Source: Macrolepiota albuminosa
Lineage: Eukaryota > Basidiomycota > Agaricomycetes > Agaricales > Agaricaceae
Length of the DNA: 64,000 nucleotides
Direction: 5' to 3'
Assembly: GCA_027475525.1 (NCBI GenBank)
Contig: JAMWFC010000055.1
Coordinates: 1,530,212-1,594,211, forward strand
In this document: positions 30,186 to 42,324 of the stretch, one piece after another
Numbering within the stretch: position 1 is the first letter of the stretch
Layout of the letters: the number at the start of each line of letters is the position of its first letter
Made by a program: the position numbers and the translations under genes
Notes under the pieces: model-generated
What the model was told of the DNA's origin: nothing
Seen by the model: only the letters and a program-made list of their open reading frames with translations
Database searches by the model: none

Positions 30186-33174
30186 ATGGCTCCCCCGCTG
30201 ACCCAAAATGCGCCCCAGTGGGGACAATCGCAAGCAGCTGTGGGCTTCCCACAGCAGCAGCCGGTGATCAGTGGCTATCTGCCACTTCAACCCATGCAGG
30301 GCAACTTCGTGCCCCAGAACGCACCTGTGGGCGGCTATCAGCCCCAACAACCAGTATTGGGCACTTATGCGCCACATCACACCAAGGGCCAATCCCAACA
30401 ACAGGCCTATGGGGGGCTAGTCAACCCCCAAGAAGCGCCAGGATGGGGCCAGTTTGCCCCCGCTATGGCGAGAGGGGCTATAGGCACACATCCTTTGCCC
30501 CAGTTTACGGCCCCGGCGCACTACCCTGGGATGGGTGGTGTGCCCGTAATGATGCCGTACCCCCCGGCTTGGATGGGGGCTTGGGGCGCAATGCCCCAGT
30601 ACAGCGACTCGCATGAGTCGCAAGCCAAGGGAGGCCGGTCGATTTCCCTGTCGACCACAGCACCAATTGACAATCTAGAGGGACGCAAAGCATCCCTCGT
30701 GCAGGCCACCGCGGCCATTGAGAGTACAGAAACTCTCAATACAGAACGGAGCATCAGTTCATCGGCTGATGCGCCGATGGAGAGCTTGGCCAAGCTCTCC
30801 TTGCTACAGCGGCTGGAAATGCCGCACCAATCCGAGCCCAGCTCGGAAGAAGAGTCGCGTCCTTGACGCGACAAAGGAAAAGCACGGGCTGTCGAGCCCA
30901 CTCACAACCAGGACTTAGTCCTGGCTACCCTTCTCCAACGTCTGGAAGATAACGGGTACAATGTACCTGCAGAGTCAGCATTCCTCCACAATGCGGAGGC
31001 AGTCGTCCTCATCTGCTGGATGATGGACGACATGGATCATATGCGTGCGCAGCGCAAAACTGATCTCCTTGCCCTTTCGGCCGCTTATAAGCGGCAGACT
31101 ACACCCCCGAGTCGGGACACTGACTCCAGCAAAAGGGCGTGTCGGCAAGGAGTGGAGGACACGCCCTCCCGCTCGACTAAGTCGAGCGTTGCTGCCCCCG
31201 GCCGGGAGGCCGGTCTAGGACGGGACATCCTACCCTATGAAGATGCCCCTGCTCCAGCCGCCCCCTGGCTTATCCAGCACCTCGCCAGCGGCACGTCTGA
31301 GGTCACGTCTTTGCAACCAGTATCCATGGTGTCCACCACGTACTCTGGGGAGCAGAGTTCCAGGGGCGTGAGCACACGCCCCACTGAGGCCAAGGCCTCA
31401 CAACCCCGAAAGGATCGTCGGGGTAAGCAACCGGAAGTGCGCGCCTACGTCAACGTGCACTTCCCCGAGGATGCCCCGAAAGGGGCCCCAGGGGCTAACA
31501 TCCCCTTTTTACCCGCTATACTGGTAGAGGGCCTACCAGCCCGACTCCCGCAGTGTGTGTGGGCTATGGACCCACGATCTGAGAAGTCAGAGCCGGAGAG
31601 GCTGCTCTCCCCACCCTCCGACGACGAGTGGTACGAGGAGCCTGAAGAGACTCGTATGGAATCCCCTGTGCCGCACAAGACGGCGGCACAACGTATGGCA
31701 CGCAAACAGCGCAACAGCAATCAACGGGCCAAGATGGAATGTCAGACGCAGAATAGCACCAAGCAAGGAGCTGCCCTCCTCGAGGACCAAACTGGGCACA
31801 TCCCTGATGCACTCGGTGTTGTGATCTATCGAGATCACACTATTGAGCGCCAAAACTCAAGGACCAAACTGGGCACATCCCTGATGCACTCGGTGTTGTG
31901 ATCTATCGAGATCACACTATTGAGCGCCAAAACTCATTCTTTGGCGCGGGGTTAGCTCCCCAATTCTATTGGTTGCCAATGACCAATACCATCTTCGTTG
32001 GGCAAGAAGCCCACGCAGCCAGGTCCTTCGAGGATGATAAAAAGGGCAATGCCGTGGCGACGCCCCACAACAGTAAGGTGTACTAAGTAGCACCTCGCAG
32101 GTTTCCCCGCAGTCCTCAAGAAGTCCGCAGACTTCATGCACTGGTTAACAACCAGTTTACGCCGCTTTGTCAGCGTCAGTTGGGCTACCTCTTGCTCAAC
32201 AAATTCAAGCGGATGGCGCTCAACTGCCACCCTACGGCCCAAGACAGAGCTATGTCTCATCTACTCGACGAGGTCGAGTATAGGACTATCGCGGTACCCT
32301 TCGCAAGTCCAGAGGAGCGGGAGAACGTCCCACAAATGATTGTGCTGTTGCAGCTCTATCGCTGCAAAGAGGGAGGGAAAATTGCCTTTGTCGGCCTTAC
32401 CCCCCCTGATCCAAAGCAACAATTTGCTTTGGACTACCTGGGCTCATACACCCTCCTCTATGGACGTCCTGGAACGTCCAACGTATGGACCGGTCTGGCC
32501 ATAGACCAAGCCATGCGCATTCATTGGTGCAGCCTCTTTGGGTTTGCGCTTGTACGCGCCCTCAGTGCCAGCCGCCCCTCCAAGGCCACGGTACACAAGT
32601 ACCTGGCCTACGTCTTTGCCAGGCCAGGCCTCTACAAAGAGGCCGTGGCTGAGTACGAGGTGGCCACGGGGCAAGTCTTCGAGCCCCTCCACGCCAACGA
32701 CCCTACCTTTGAGGTTTGGGCTGTGGACATCTCAGAAGCGTCAGCTTCCGTGTTCACCACTTCGGACGCGTTACACGTCCTTCTTCACAATCAAATTCCG
32801 GTCAGCTGGGCTGACCATGCGTACACTTATGGGGTCACCTACTTGGCCCATCTATTCTTCAGCGACAGCTGGCTCTACAACGAGGCGGCTGCTATCGATG
32901 ACAAGAGGCTACAATGCCTCAACCATTACGGTACACCCCAGTCCATCGCTCAGTGGGATGGGTGGTGCGAGGCCACCATTGGCGATTGCCAACGCCTGAT
33001 GCTCCAGCAGCAGGACAGTTGTCGTGCATACGACAATGCGCTCGCCAAGGGGATGTACCTCTCCATCGGGCAAGACATTCATGCCTGCGACATCTGGACG
33101 TGCCAGTACCCGTCCGACACCGGGGATCTGCCTGATCCCCAACCACCTGTCCCGGGGTCGACCATCGATTCATA
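30186..33174 (+). pseudogene. element A ORF3, unrecognised protein of about 1,000 residues
   Basis: Starts at ATG 30186. A separate short frame from ATG 30094 (MDNMPVDPSEQQQQ) runs into a G8 tract at 30175-30182 that is also present in C, so a frameshift could join the two. Residues 1-150 are Pro/Gln/Gly-rich; the middle is Ser/charge-rich with KGKARAVEP and RGKQPEVRAYVNVHF. The last approximately 330 residues look globular (IAFVGLTPPDPKQQFALD, MRIHWCSLFGFALV, YLAYVFARPGLYKEAV, HNQIPVSWADHAYTYG). There is no signal peptide or membrane segment, so it is not an envelope-type ORF. Breaks are TGA at 30864 (CGA in C), a 77-bp duplication at 31783-31937, and TAA near 32084. It ends at TAG 33172-33174, about 80 residues short of the C copy. 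The function is unknown. Confidence 0.6.
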
Positions 33175-33246
33175 GTCAATAGACCGGACTGGTCTGATTC
33201 TGTGCAGTGTGAACACTAAGCTCACAATTCCTGTAACTTCGTTACA
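33169..33246 (+). repeat. element A 3' LTR, truncated
   Basis: 78 bp equal to the end of the 5' LTR (22354-22431). The first approximately 155 bp of the LTR, the polypurine tract and the ORF3 end are missing. The junction shares ttcatag with the LTR. Confidence 0.85.
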
Positions 33247-33251
33247 TATGC

Positions 33252-34780
33252 GGCACAGGGATTCCATCCGAGCCTCTTCAGGCTCCTCATACTATTTGTC
33301 ATTGGAGGGCAGTAATGGCAGCCTCTCTGGCACAGATGTGTCCGAACGTGGGTCCATTGCCTACACACACCACAGGAGTCGGGCTGGCGGGCCCTCTACC
33401 AGTATTGCAGGTAAGAAGAGGATGTTAGCCCCTGGGGCCCCTTTCAGGGCATCCTTGGGGAAATGCACGTTGACGTATGTGTGCCCTTCCAGTTGCTTAC
33501 TCCGACGATCCTTTTGGAGTTGCAAGGCCTTAGCCTCAGTGGGGCGTGTGCTGCCGCCCTGGAAACTCTGCTCCCCAGAGTGTGTGGTGATTACCACGGA
33601 TAATGGTCACGAAGATGCGACCTCAGATGTGCCACTAGCAAGGCGCTGGATGAGCTGGGGGGCAGCTGGAGCAGGGGCATTTTCATAGGGAAGGATGTCC
33701 TGCCCTAGACCAGCCTCCCGGCTGAAGACGACAATGCTTGACTGAGTTGAGCAGGAGGGCACGTCCTCCACTCCTTGCTGATGCACCCTTTTGCTGGAGT
33801 CGGTGTCCCGACTCAGGGGTGTAGTCTGCCGCTTACGAGTGGCCGATAGGGCAAGAAGATCAGTTTTACACTGAGCATGCATATGATCCATGTCGTCCAT
33901 CATCCGGCTGATGAGGACGACTGCTTCTGCATCACAGAGGAATGATGATTCTGCAGGTACGTCATACCCATTGTCCCCCAAGCATTGGAGGAGGGTAGCC
34001 AGAACTAAGTCCTGGTTGAGACTGGGCTCGACAGCCTGTGCTTTTCCTTTGTCATGTCGGGGACACAACTCTTCTTCTGAGCTGGGCTTGGGTTGGTGTG
34101 GCATCTCCAGCCGCTGTAGCACGGAGAGCCTGGCCAGGCTCTCTGTCAGTGCATCAGCTGGAGACTTGCCACTTTGTTCTGGATTGAGAGTTTCTGTGCT
34201 CTCAACAGCCATGGAGGCCTGCGCAAGGGATGCTTGGCATCCCTCTAAATTGTCGACTGATACTGTGGTTGACAGAAAAGCCGACTTGCCTCCTTTGGCT
34301 AGTGCCTCATACGAGGTGTTGTACTGGGGCATTGTGCCCCAAGCCTCCATCCAAGCCAGGGGGTACGGCATCATTACGGGCACGCCACCCATGCCTGGGT
34401 AGTGTGCTGGGGTGGTAAACTAGGAAAAAGGATGTGTCCCCAGTGGCCCTGTTGCCAGTACAGGGGCAAGCTGCCTCTATCCTGATGTCGCTTGGGGGCT
34501 GACAAGCCCCCCATACTGGTGTTGCTGGGATTGGCCCTCAGCATGATGTGGCGCATAAGCGCCTGCTACTGGTTGTTAGGGCTGATAGCTGCCCACAGGT
34601 GCATTTTGAGGCATAACATTGCCCTGCATGATTTGGTGTGGCAGATAGCCACTGATCACCAGCTGCTGCAGTGATTAGCCTGCCACTGGTTGTTGCTGCT
34701 GCTGTGGGAAGCCCACAGCCTGTTGTGATTGTCCCCACTGGGGCGCATTTTGGGTCAGTGGGGGAGCCATCTGCCCCCCC
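33252..34780 (-). pseudogene. element C ORF3, N-terminal and middle part
   Basis: On the minus strand, MAPPLTQNAPQW-type N-terminal sequence near 34763 with several stops, then MPYPLAWMEAWGTMPQY, LSVLQRLEMPHQPKPSSEEE, DKGKAQAVEPSLNQDLVL and EARMESLC at the junction with element A. The G8 tract (34772-34779) is conserved. Gln-repeat length differs from A, as expected for low-complexity sequence. With 20587-22193 this makes one ORF interrupted by A. Confidence 0.6.
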
Positions 34781-35039
34781 CTCCAGCCAACGGTAAGACT
34801 GACGGTGCAAGCTCAAACTGTTGCTGCTGCTGCTCACTCTGGTCCACAGGCATGTTGTCCATGGTTGAGGGAAGAAAGGGAAAAAAGAAATTTCAAATTT
34901 CTAGATGTGTCTCAGCCACAGTTGCTGACCAACTCAGCCAAGCCACAATTGGCACTGCCAATCAATTTAAGCACTGGTGTGCTTACCTAACTGATGTGAG
35001 CACTTAACGCCCTTCAACTCCAAATAACGGTCAAGTGCC

Positions 35040-38000
35040 GCCAACTTGGAGCAATGGGAATATGGCTCCCATGTTGTGTCCCTGAGAGACCACCGTACCT
35101 CAAACTCGAGCATATTCTGCTCAGTCCACTGGTGCCCTATAATGCACTCGACGAACCACTTGTCATCATCTCATGCTCCAAAGTCATAGGCGCCTGGGGT
35201 TGCCCTGTTAGGGAATAGCGCATTGTCGGACGTGCTGTATGGTCGCAACAGCGACACATGGAACTTTGGAATGATGCATCATTCCTGTAATGCCTGAGGC
35301 AGCTCCAACACATAGTTGGAAGTACTTGGCTCCACGTCTAGCACGCAGTATGGGCCTACCCATTTTGGGCAGAGTTTGCTAGCCTGTCCCTTTGGAAGCT
35401 TCAGGTTATGCATTGACAGATAGACCAACGCTCCTACTGATATTGGTGGGTCTGTTCACCTACGGTGATTGGCGTTTTTTGTCTGAAAGACTCTCATCTT
35501 GATGATGGTGTCATGTGCCGCTGCAATATTCTCCAGGGCCTGCTTAGCAAACTCAACAACTCCTCGGTGGGCCACCACATCAGCACAAATTTCATGCAGC
35601 ATGGAGGGCAAGTACCCTCTATTGAGCTCAAAGGGTGCATACCCTGTCATCTCCAAGATACTCGCGTTAATCACAAACTTAGTAAGTGGACACCAGTCCA
35701 CCTAGTCTCACTGATCAGGGCAAACAACTGCCCTCAAGATCTGGCTGATACTGCAGTTGGCCCGCTCAGTTTGCCCATCTGTCTGAGGATGGATGGACGT
35801 CGACATGAAGAGTCAAGCTCCTAGCAGTTTGTGGAGTTTCCTCCACCATTGAGATGTGAACTTTGAGTCATGGTCACTTACAATAGTACTAGGCAGCCCA
35901 TGCAGCCTAACAATCTCCCTGAGGTAGATCCATGACAGCTCCTTAGCCATCAGTGTAGTTTGCACTGGTATCAGGTGCACCATGCTCATCATGCAGCAGA
36001 TTACCACCCAGAGGTAATCAAACCCTCTAGACTTGGGAAAGGGATCTACAAAGTCCATTCCAATGGGGTCCCAAGGTTTTACTGGCATGGGTAGCTGGTG
36101 TAGCTTCCTGGCAGGGGATTCAGGGGGCAACTTTGCCCTCTGACACGCTGCACATAAGGTGCAGAACTTAGTCACTTCCTGGGCCATACGTGGCCACCAA
36201 TACCACCTACAGATGTATCCCAACGTTTATGCAGCACCAAAGTGCCCCACCAGTGCATGGGCCTGGTCTAGTACTCACGTAACAATGGTTCGCATATGGG
36301 GAAGGCAGACCACTGCCACCCCTTGATGGTTTTCCGTCGTGATCAGTCCCCCAGGCTCCTGCCTGAACCAAGGATGGTCATCGGAATTGGCAATTATCTC
36401 AGCAAAGAGAGAATCATCACCATATTCCCGCACCACTTCTATTTGGAAGTCGTCGCTGCCCAGGCTAGAGGGCTGGAATGAAGGCAATTCACCTTTGAGC
36501 ATCTCAGCCAGAGTAATGGGGCTGTCGGGGCACTCGCAGTCCCCAGGTGACGCTAGATTCATGACTTCATGCTCCTTGAGCAGCTGGGTGGCTACGTCCT
36601 GCTCTTCACACGCAGCATAGTTTTGCTGGGCAGTCGTGAACTTCTTTGACATGAACCCTGCTGGGCAGCAAGTCTGCCAGCTACTCCCCTGACCATACAT
36701 GGCTCTGACGCCTGTCTTTGACACGTTGCAAATGAGCCATATCGGTTTGTCCCATCTAGGGTCAATTGGTCGAATTACCGGAGTCTTCGTACAAATCCGC
36801 TTGACCATCTCGAAGCACCACTGGTGCAGTGGCCTCCAATTGAACAGTGACCTGTTCTGCGTCATGGCCATGAGTGGCCCAGCATAGGCAGTGACATCGG
36901 GCAAGAAGCTCGATATGTAGTTGACAAGGCCAATGAATCGTTGGATGTCATTGTAGTTTTGTGGTGTGTGCCACTCCTAAATACGATTAAGCTTGTCCTG
37001 ATTGGGGTGTATACCCCGCTCATCAATGACATGCCCTAGGCAGTCTATACTTTGAGCATAAAGCTCACACTTCTTCTACTTCAAGTACAGCTTGTACTTG
37101 TGCAGTTGTTTGAACATGACTCTGAGGTGCTGCTCATGCTCCTCCATGGAATCTGAATAGATTAATATATTATCTAAGTAGACATGCATAAAACGTCCTA
37201 TCACATCTCGAAAAATAGAGGTCATGAGCCTCTGAAAGGTTGCAGGGGCATTACAGTCCCCAATTTGCATTATGTTGCTGGTGAACATGCCCATGATCAA
37301 TGCGAATACAGTCTTGGGTACGTCTTTGGTGCGGATGCGCACCTGCTCATAGGCGTCAGTAAGATCAATTTTTGAGCAATACTTCACCCAAGCCACGTCT
37401 TCCCAAATCACCTCCTGATCTGGTAAAGGCGTTACATCCTTTATGGTATTGTCATTGTGCTGACATACATCAAGAGCTGTTTGAAGGGTTCCGTCCTTCT
37501 TTGGGATGCACAGTAATGGTGCAGCCTGAGCAGTGGTGCATGGTGACCACCACTGAGCATTCAAATAGCGATTAGTTTTATTGCGTAATTGCTCCTGGAG
37601 TGCGCATGAGCAGTGCAGCAAGTGATGCTTATATTGCTTGCTCTTGTCTATAAGATTAATCTCATGGTTCACTTCCTGCCAAGGCAGGAGCTCCTCTTTG
37701 GTCCATTGACCATATTAGCAAATTCCTCTTGCCATTGCTGATGCAACCAAGGTATCTCTTCCTCCCAAAGGCTTGTCGCCTTCTGTTTCCCCTTTGGACG
37801 CACCTGGGGGGAAGTACCTCCACCGTTTCTGATGGTGGCCATGGCTGCGGTGCATATTGCTTGCAAATTGTGAGCACCCAATTAACACTGTCATTGAGTA
37901 TATGCAGTCTCAGCAGTGGATCCACTACCGCTGTCTTACGAGCCATGAGGCTTGTTCCTTCGCGTACAAGTGAATATGCTACAGATACTTTGTCCGAAGC

Positions 38001-41000
38001 TGGCTGGCAATATGCTAGTGTGACAGTTGTCCATCGCTGGCATGTGTTTCACGCAGATGTGGCTGCCACCAGTTTGTTCCATTCCTGTGGCATTCGAGGA
38101 TCATATGCCCAGTCGTACTCAGGAAGGGGAGCTGGTCGCTCCCATAAGGACTATGTGGCCTTACAGTATGAGGCTTTCGCCTCTTGATTGCTGTCCCTCA
38201 AGTCATCTAACTTGACTTGGGAGGATGTAGGCAGACATACATCTACTGAGTCCTCAGGCTTCTTTGCCTTTTGCTGCCGTCTATCTGGAGGCTTTGCACC
38301 TCGAACATCACAAGCAAGTATTTGCTTGTCTCTTGTCTTGGAGGCTTGATATTTCTCCTTGCTCATCATCACCACATTGTGGTCTGAGCTTAGCCCAGGC
38401 ATAGCCTGTACTTCCTCATCCACCTCCTCCACCGTCGGCATGTTGCACTGACTGAGTCATGGAGAGTCCTTGCACTTCTCCATAGTGCAGTGACATTGCA
38501 GGCAATTATCAGTGTCGTCTGCGGTAGCCCATTCGGCTGAGATTACTTTCCCATTTACTAGCACTTGACAGTGCTCAAAGTCTAGCATGACTTTGTTATG
38601 CCGCATGAAGGGCATTCCCAGTATCATATCATAGCGATCAAAGTTCACTACATCCATATACTCCCGGCTATGTGAGCCCAGTGTCTGGACAGTTACATTC
38701 GTCCCATACTGCACCATAGCACGGCTTCCTATGGTGCCCAGCTGCAATACCAATGGCGTATCCAACTCCTGCATGGATATTCCATACATGTGGGCAAACT
38801 GGGGCGTTATACCCGATGTAGTACTCCTGGAGTCCCATAAGGTCCATGTCCTGTGGCCATTTACATCCACATACGAGACCAGGCACTCCTTGTCTGCCCG
38901 TTTCAGTGTAGGGCACTGCAAAGTGCCCTCTGCTCAATGAAGGGTCACCTTCTTCATCTGAACCACATTATTTTTTTTGGGATTATTTGAGGACGGCCAA
39001 TCTGTCATTGTTGCTAGGCACTCGGAGTTGCTGTTGTAACTGTAGTACTCGTTGTTGTAGACATTGTCATATACGTCAACTGTGATGTACTCCTCCCCCT
39101 CCACAACTACACTCTTGGGCTCGGCGCCCAATGTCTCCTCTGGGGGCTCTTGGTCGTTTGTAGGGTGCTCTGCCTCAAATTCGGCGGACACGTCTCCATC
39201 ACTCCCACTCATGGCTGCGGTATGTGCAGCTCAGAGGTGGGCCTGGAATGTATACCCCTTCCTCAGGGCTCCTGGCTTTGCGGGGCAATTGGTAGCATAG
39301 TGGCCTGGCTGGCCACATACAAAGCAAGTCCCCGTCTGACCTGGTGGGTTGGCCAGCTTGAACTCTGGCCTTGGTTTAGGGCATTCTCTGTCCAGCACCC
39401 ACTCCAGGCATGGGTGGCTTCGCCCTTGGTTTGCAGCAGGGGTTCTGCATACCACAAACCGCATGTTGTGGTCACGATCCACATTGGCTTTCTTGGCCAA
39501 GAAGGTCCCTACATGCTGATCCTGTGAGGGTGCCCCAGCAGGCGGTAGTTGCCTGCTTCCCTCTTTGTGGCCACTCCAATGCTCGTAGTGGTTAGCAGTC
39601 TTAAGGAACTGCTCATATCTGATGGCATATGCCACAAACTCCTCCACATCGTTGACCTCTGGGAACAGTCCATCCTCACATATCAGATAGCAGTGCATGT
39701 CCGCTGGAATACCATCCAAGAATGTTTTGAGCATTGTATACCTGTCCGGGTATACTGCCATATTCTGGGCATGGTCGTTAAGGGTATCATAGAACCCTTG
39801 TACTCCCAACTTCTCAGTGTACCTGGCAGACTGGAAGTCCTGCCTCGCATCTTGTAGCGTCGAGGGGTGTACAAATCAATTGTACAGTCCTGTGAGGACT
39901 CCTTTGAATGTCCACTTATACTGGACCCGGTTGATGTGCAATACTGCACGTCAAAACCACCCCATGGCCTCTCCAGCCAAGAATTCAGGTAGAATGAAGA
40001 TTCGTTCTCATTCCATACAGTCACCACCATACAAGCACATTGCGAGGTGGGTGCATACATCCATCACCCAGTCCTTCAAGTCACTGAACTTGGACGCACT
40101 TGTGTAGGCGTGAATGTGCCTACTGTCCGCTTTACGCAGCTTCACCCCATTGGATAACCGCAAGGTTACCCCTAGGGCATCATTGACTACTCAATGCAGG
40201 CAATCATGCATGGCCTCACAATGCATCTGAATGGCCTCCTGCTGGTCCAGAGATCTAGTCGCTAAGTCTGCAGCTTAGGGAAGTGACTTCCCTTGTCTAC
40301 CCTGCAGCAGGCATCCCAAGCCCCCTCGACTGTGGGCATAATTACCCTCATCTTGGAGAGTCGGCCTAGGGCAATCATCCTGGCCGCTAACAGGGGCATC
40401 ATGTCTGGTGGCACCATCTCGATTGAGGAAGTCTCCTCGATCATGATTGTTGCACCGTCCGGGTTCTGGAGAAGCTTGATTCTCCTGGCCCTGCGTGATG
40501 AATTGACAATGCATCTTGTCAATGGGCTTTGTGCCCTTGAATATGATGCCCTGATCATCAATAAGGGACTGTCCCTTAGCTCTGAGGTTGCCATTGTGCA
40601 TACGCTGATACGCAACTCTGTTGCTCAACGTTTCTGCCATTGGCACGTGTGGCATCACAGATGCCTTGCTCTCCACCTTGAACACGGTACTACCGTGTCC
40701 ATTCAGGCCTGACATTTCTGTCCTAGGGTCTCGGTTACGCAAATGTGGGGGCTCTTCATGCCACCCTTGTCCTGCTGGAGTATAAAAGGTACTCACCGGC
40801 TTTACCTTGGGCACTTCCTGTGCCCGTGCTAGTGCTTCTACTAGCTCGACTTCAACATCTTGATTATGACATGCCGAGCATTCCTCAGACATGTGGCTCC
40901 AGGGGGTTGACACCCCGGATTGCCTTGCAGCCTTCCACTGCAAATACATCTGCAGTTCCATCATGAGCACTCTCACCATCAAATCAGTATATTTAGTACT

Positions 41001-41390
41001 GAATACATTGGGCACTTTATGCCCTTGTCGCCTAAGTGCTACTATATGCGCTGAAGCATAGCGCTCAATTCGCGCTTGGGTGATGTATTTCATCACCTCT
41101 GGATGTAAATCCCAGAACACCCACAAGCGCATGGTGTACGTGATTTTCAACCGCTGCTCCTCTGCCCCGGTGTCGTCGTCGCTTGACGACTCAATCACCT
41201 CCTCTGGACGCTCTGCAACCTCTGGGACTTCCTGCACTGCTGGTGTGCGTGGAAATCAGTTTTCCATGTGGGCTTCTTCAGGACTTGCAGCCTCCTCCGG
41301 TACCTTGTCTATGTGGGCTTCTGCTATCCTGGAGGGCATTGAGCCCGCTGTGGCCCACCTGGTCCTACTACTCTGGCTTGGAGGGATAGC
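35040..41390 (-). pseudogene. element C gag-pol, decayed
   Basis: Collinear with A on the minus strand. The CCHC knuckle (CFVCGQPGHYATNC) is at about 39300-39345. The protease has LWDSRSTTSGI, so the catalytic DSG has become DSR. RT has YLDNILIYSD (about 37165-37195), one catalytic Asp lost. RNase H is deleted between NYA and the segment QDVATQLLKEHE (about 36590-36615). The integrase finger has CTLCAACQRAK, with IVSDHDSKF (DHD for DRD), and a chromodomain lies near 35060-35150. Many stops are TAG/TAA/TGA from CpG or C-to-T change. TGG is retained at the chromodomain Trp that is TGA in A. Confidence 0.85.
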
Positions 41391-42147
41391 TGTCACGACC
41401 CCTCCCCTCTGGGCCCACCCCGGAACACCCCCGGAACACCATCCGGGACCCTCCCTCTGACCTCGCAGGACACGCCCCGCCATCATGACCACCAACACCG
41501 CCATCACGCGCATCAAGGACTGCCATCAGCCACCACCAGCCCCGATCAACGATCGGATCACGCGACTCACTTCTGGCTATCACGCATCACGCATCACAGC
41601 TCCCTCCATGCCAATTGATTGCGCACCCCACACGTGCAATCCCGGTATACAGTCCCTGCCGCTACTCAATGACCCCCGGAGCCCATCCCAGACACCCCAG
41701 AACTCCGAGACCTGGTCCCGTAGTACTTATAGCATAGTTCCCTGTTGTATTCGCTAGTCTTGATATTACACTGCTTACACTGTTTCACTTGGTTACTTGA
41801 ATTGTTGTGTGCCCTCTATTTGACTGGTACGCATCAACTGGCACGCTTGACTGGCACGCTTGGATAATCGCGTGCACTAAGACTGGTACGCACTTCGCGA
41901 CTTTAACTTACTAACTTGGTCTTGTTTTAGAACCTCCGGTTCATGACTCGACCCCCACCCGAACTCCCCAGTTACCTATCACCCAAAACCCCTGGACTAA
42001 GTCCCCTCTCCCGGGATTCCCCTGTCCACGTCTTGAACCCCGGAGTCCTAGCCCCAGAGTTCCAGACACCTGAGTATCCGTGGGTCAAGTCCGCATTGTA
42101 AGGGCGATCGCTTTCCCGGAAAGCCCCCGACTCAGCGGAACCTGACA
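41391..42147. mobile_element. CpG-rich solo LTR of a third LTR family
   Basis: 757 bp with termini TGTCACGACC and ACCTGACA. The 5-bp target duplication atagc lies at 41386-41390 and 42148-42152. Removing it restores the gag sequence of C as seen in A. It is GC- and CpG-rich in the middle of a CpG-depleted host element, so it is recent. The orientation is not certain. Confidence 0.8.
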
Positions 42148-42324
42148 ATAGCTCCCCCAGTCCATACTGACAACTCGGTATCTCCTGAGATGCCATAGGC
42201 ACCTGTTGACTGTCGGCCTTCCTCAGGGAGCCCTTTTGAGGCTAGCAAGCTAGACCGTCGCAGTCCTTCTAGCAGCTGCATAACTGGGGGAGTTAATCTC
42301 TCTGGCATCTTGTCCTAGAGCTGT

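Larger units (their letters stand above)
22199..33246 (+). mobile_element. element A: chromovirus with a third ORF, nested in element C
   Basis: The 5' LTR is 22199-22431 and the remnant 3' LTR 33169-33246. The target duplication tatgc (22194-22198 and 33247-33251) lies within ORF3 of C. The order is gag, protease, RT, RNase H, integrase, chromodomain, ORF3. It is CpG-rich and thus younger than C. Defects are a handful of nonsense changes (several fit CGA to TGA), four 77-bp duplications (26146, 27680, 28924 and 31860) that shift frame and are probably assembly artefacts, and a deletion of the end of ORF3 and the first two thirds of the 3' LTR. Confidence 0.9.

Noticed and set aside
30186..33174. 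Retroviral-type envelope gene after pol
   Set aside because: No signal peptide, membrane segment or furin-like site is visible; the composition is soluble and low-complexity.
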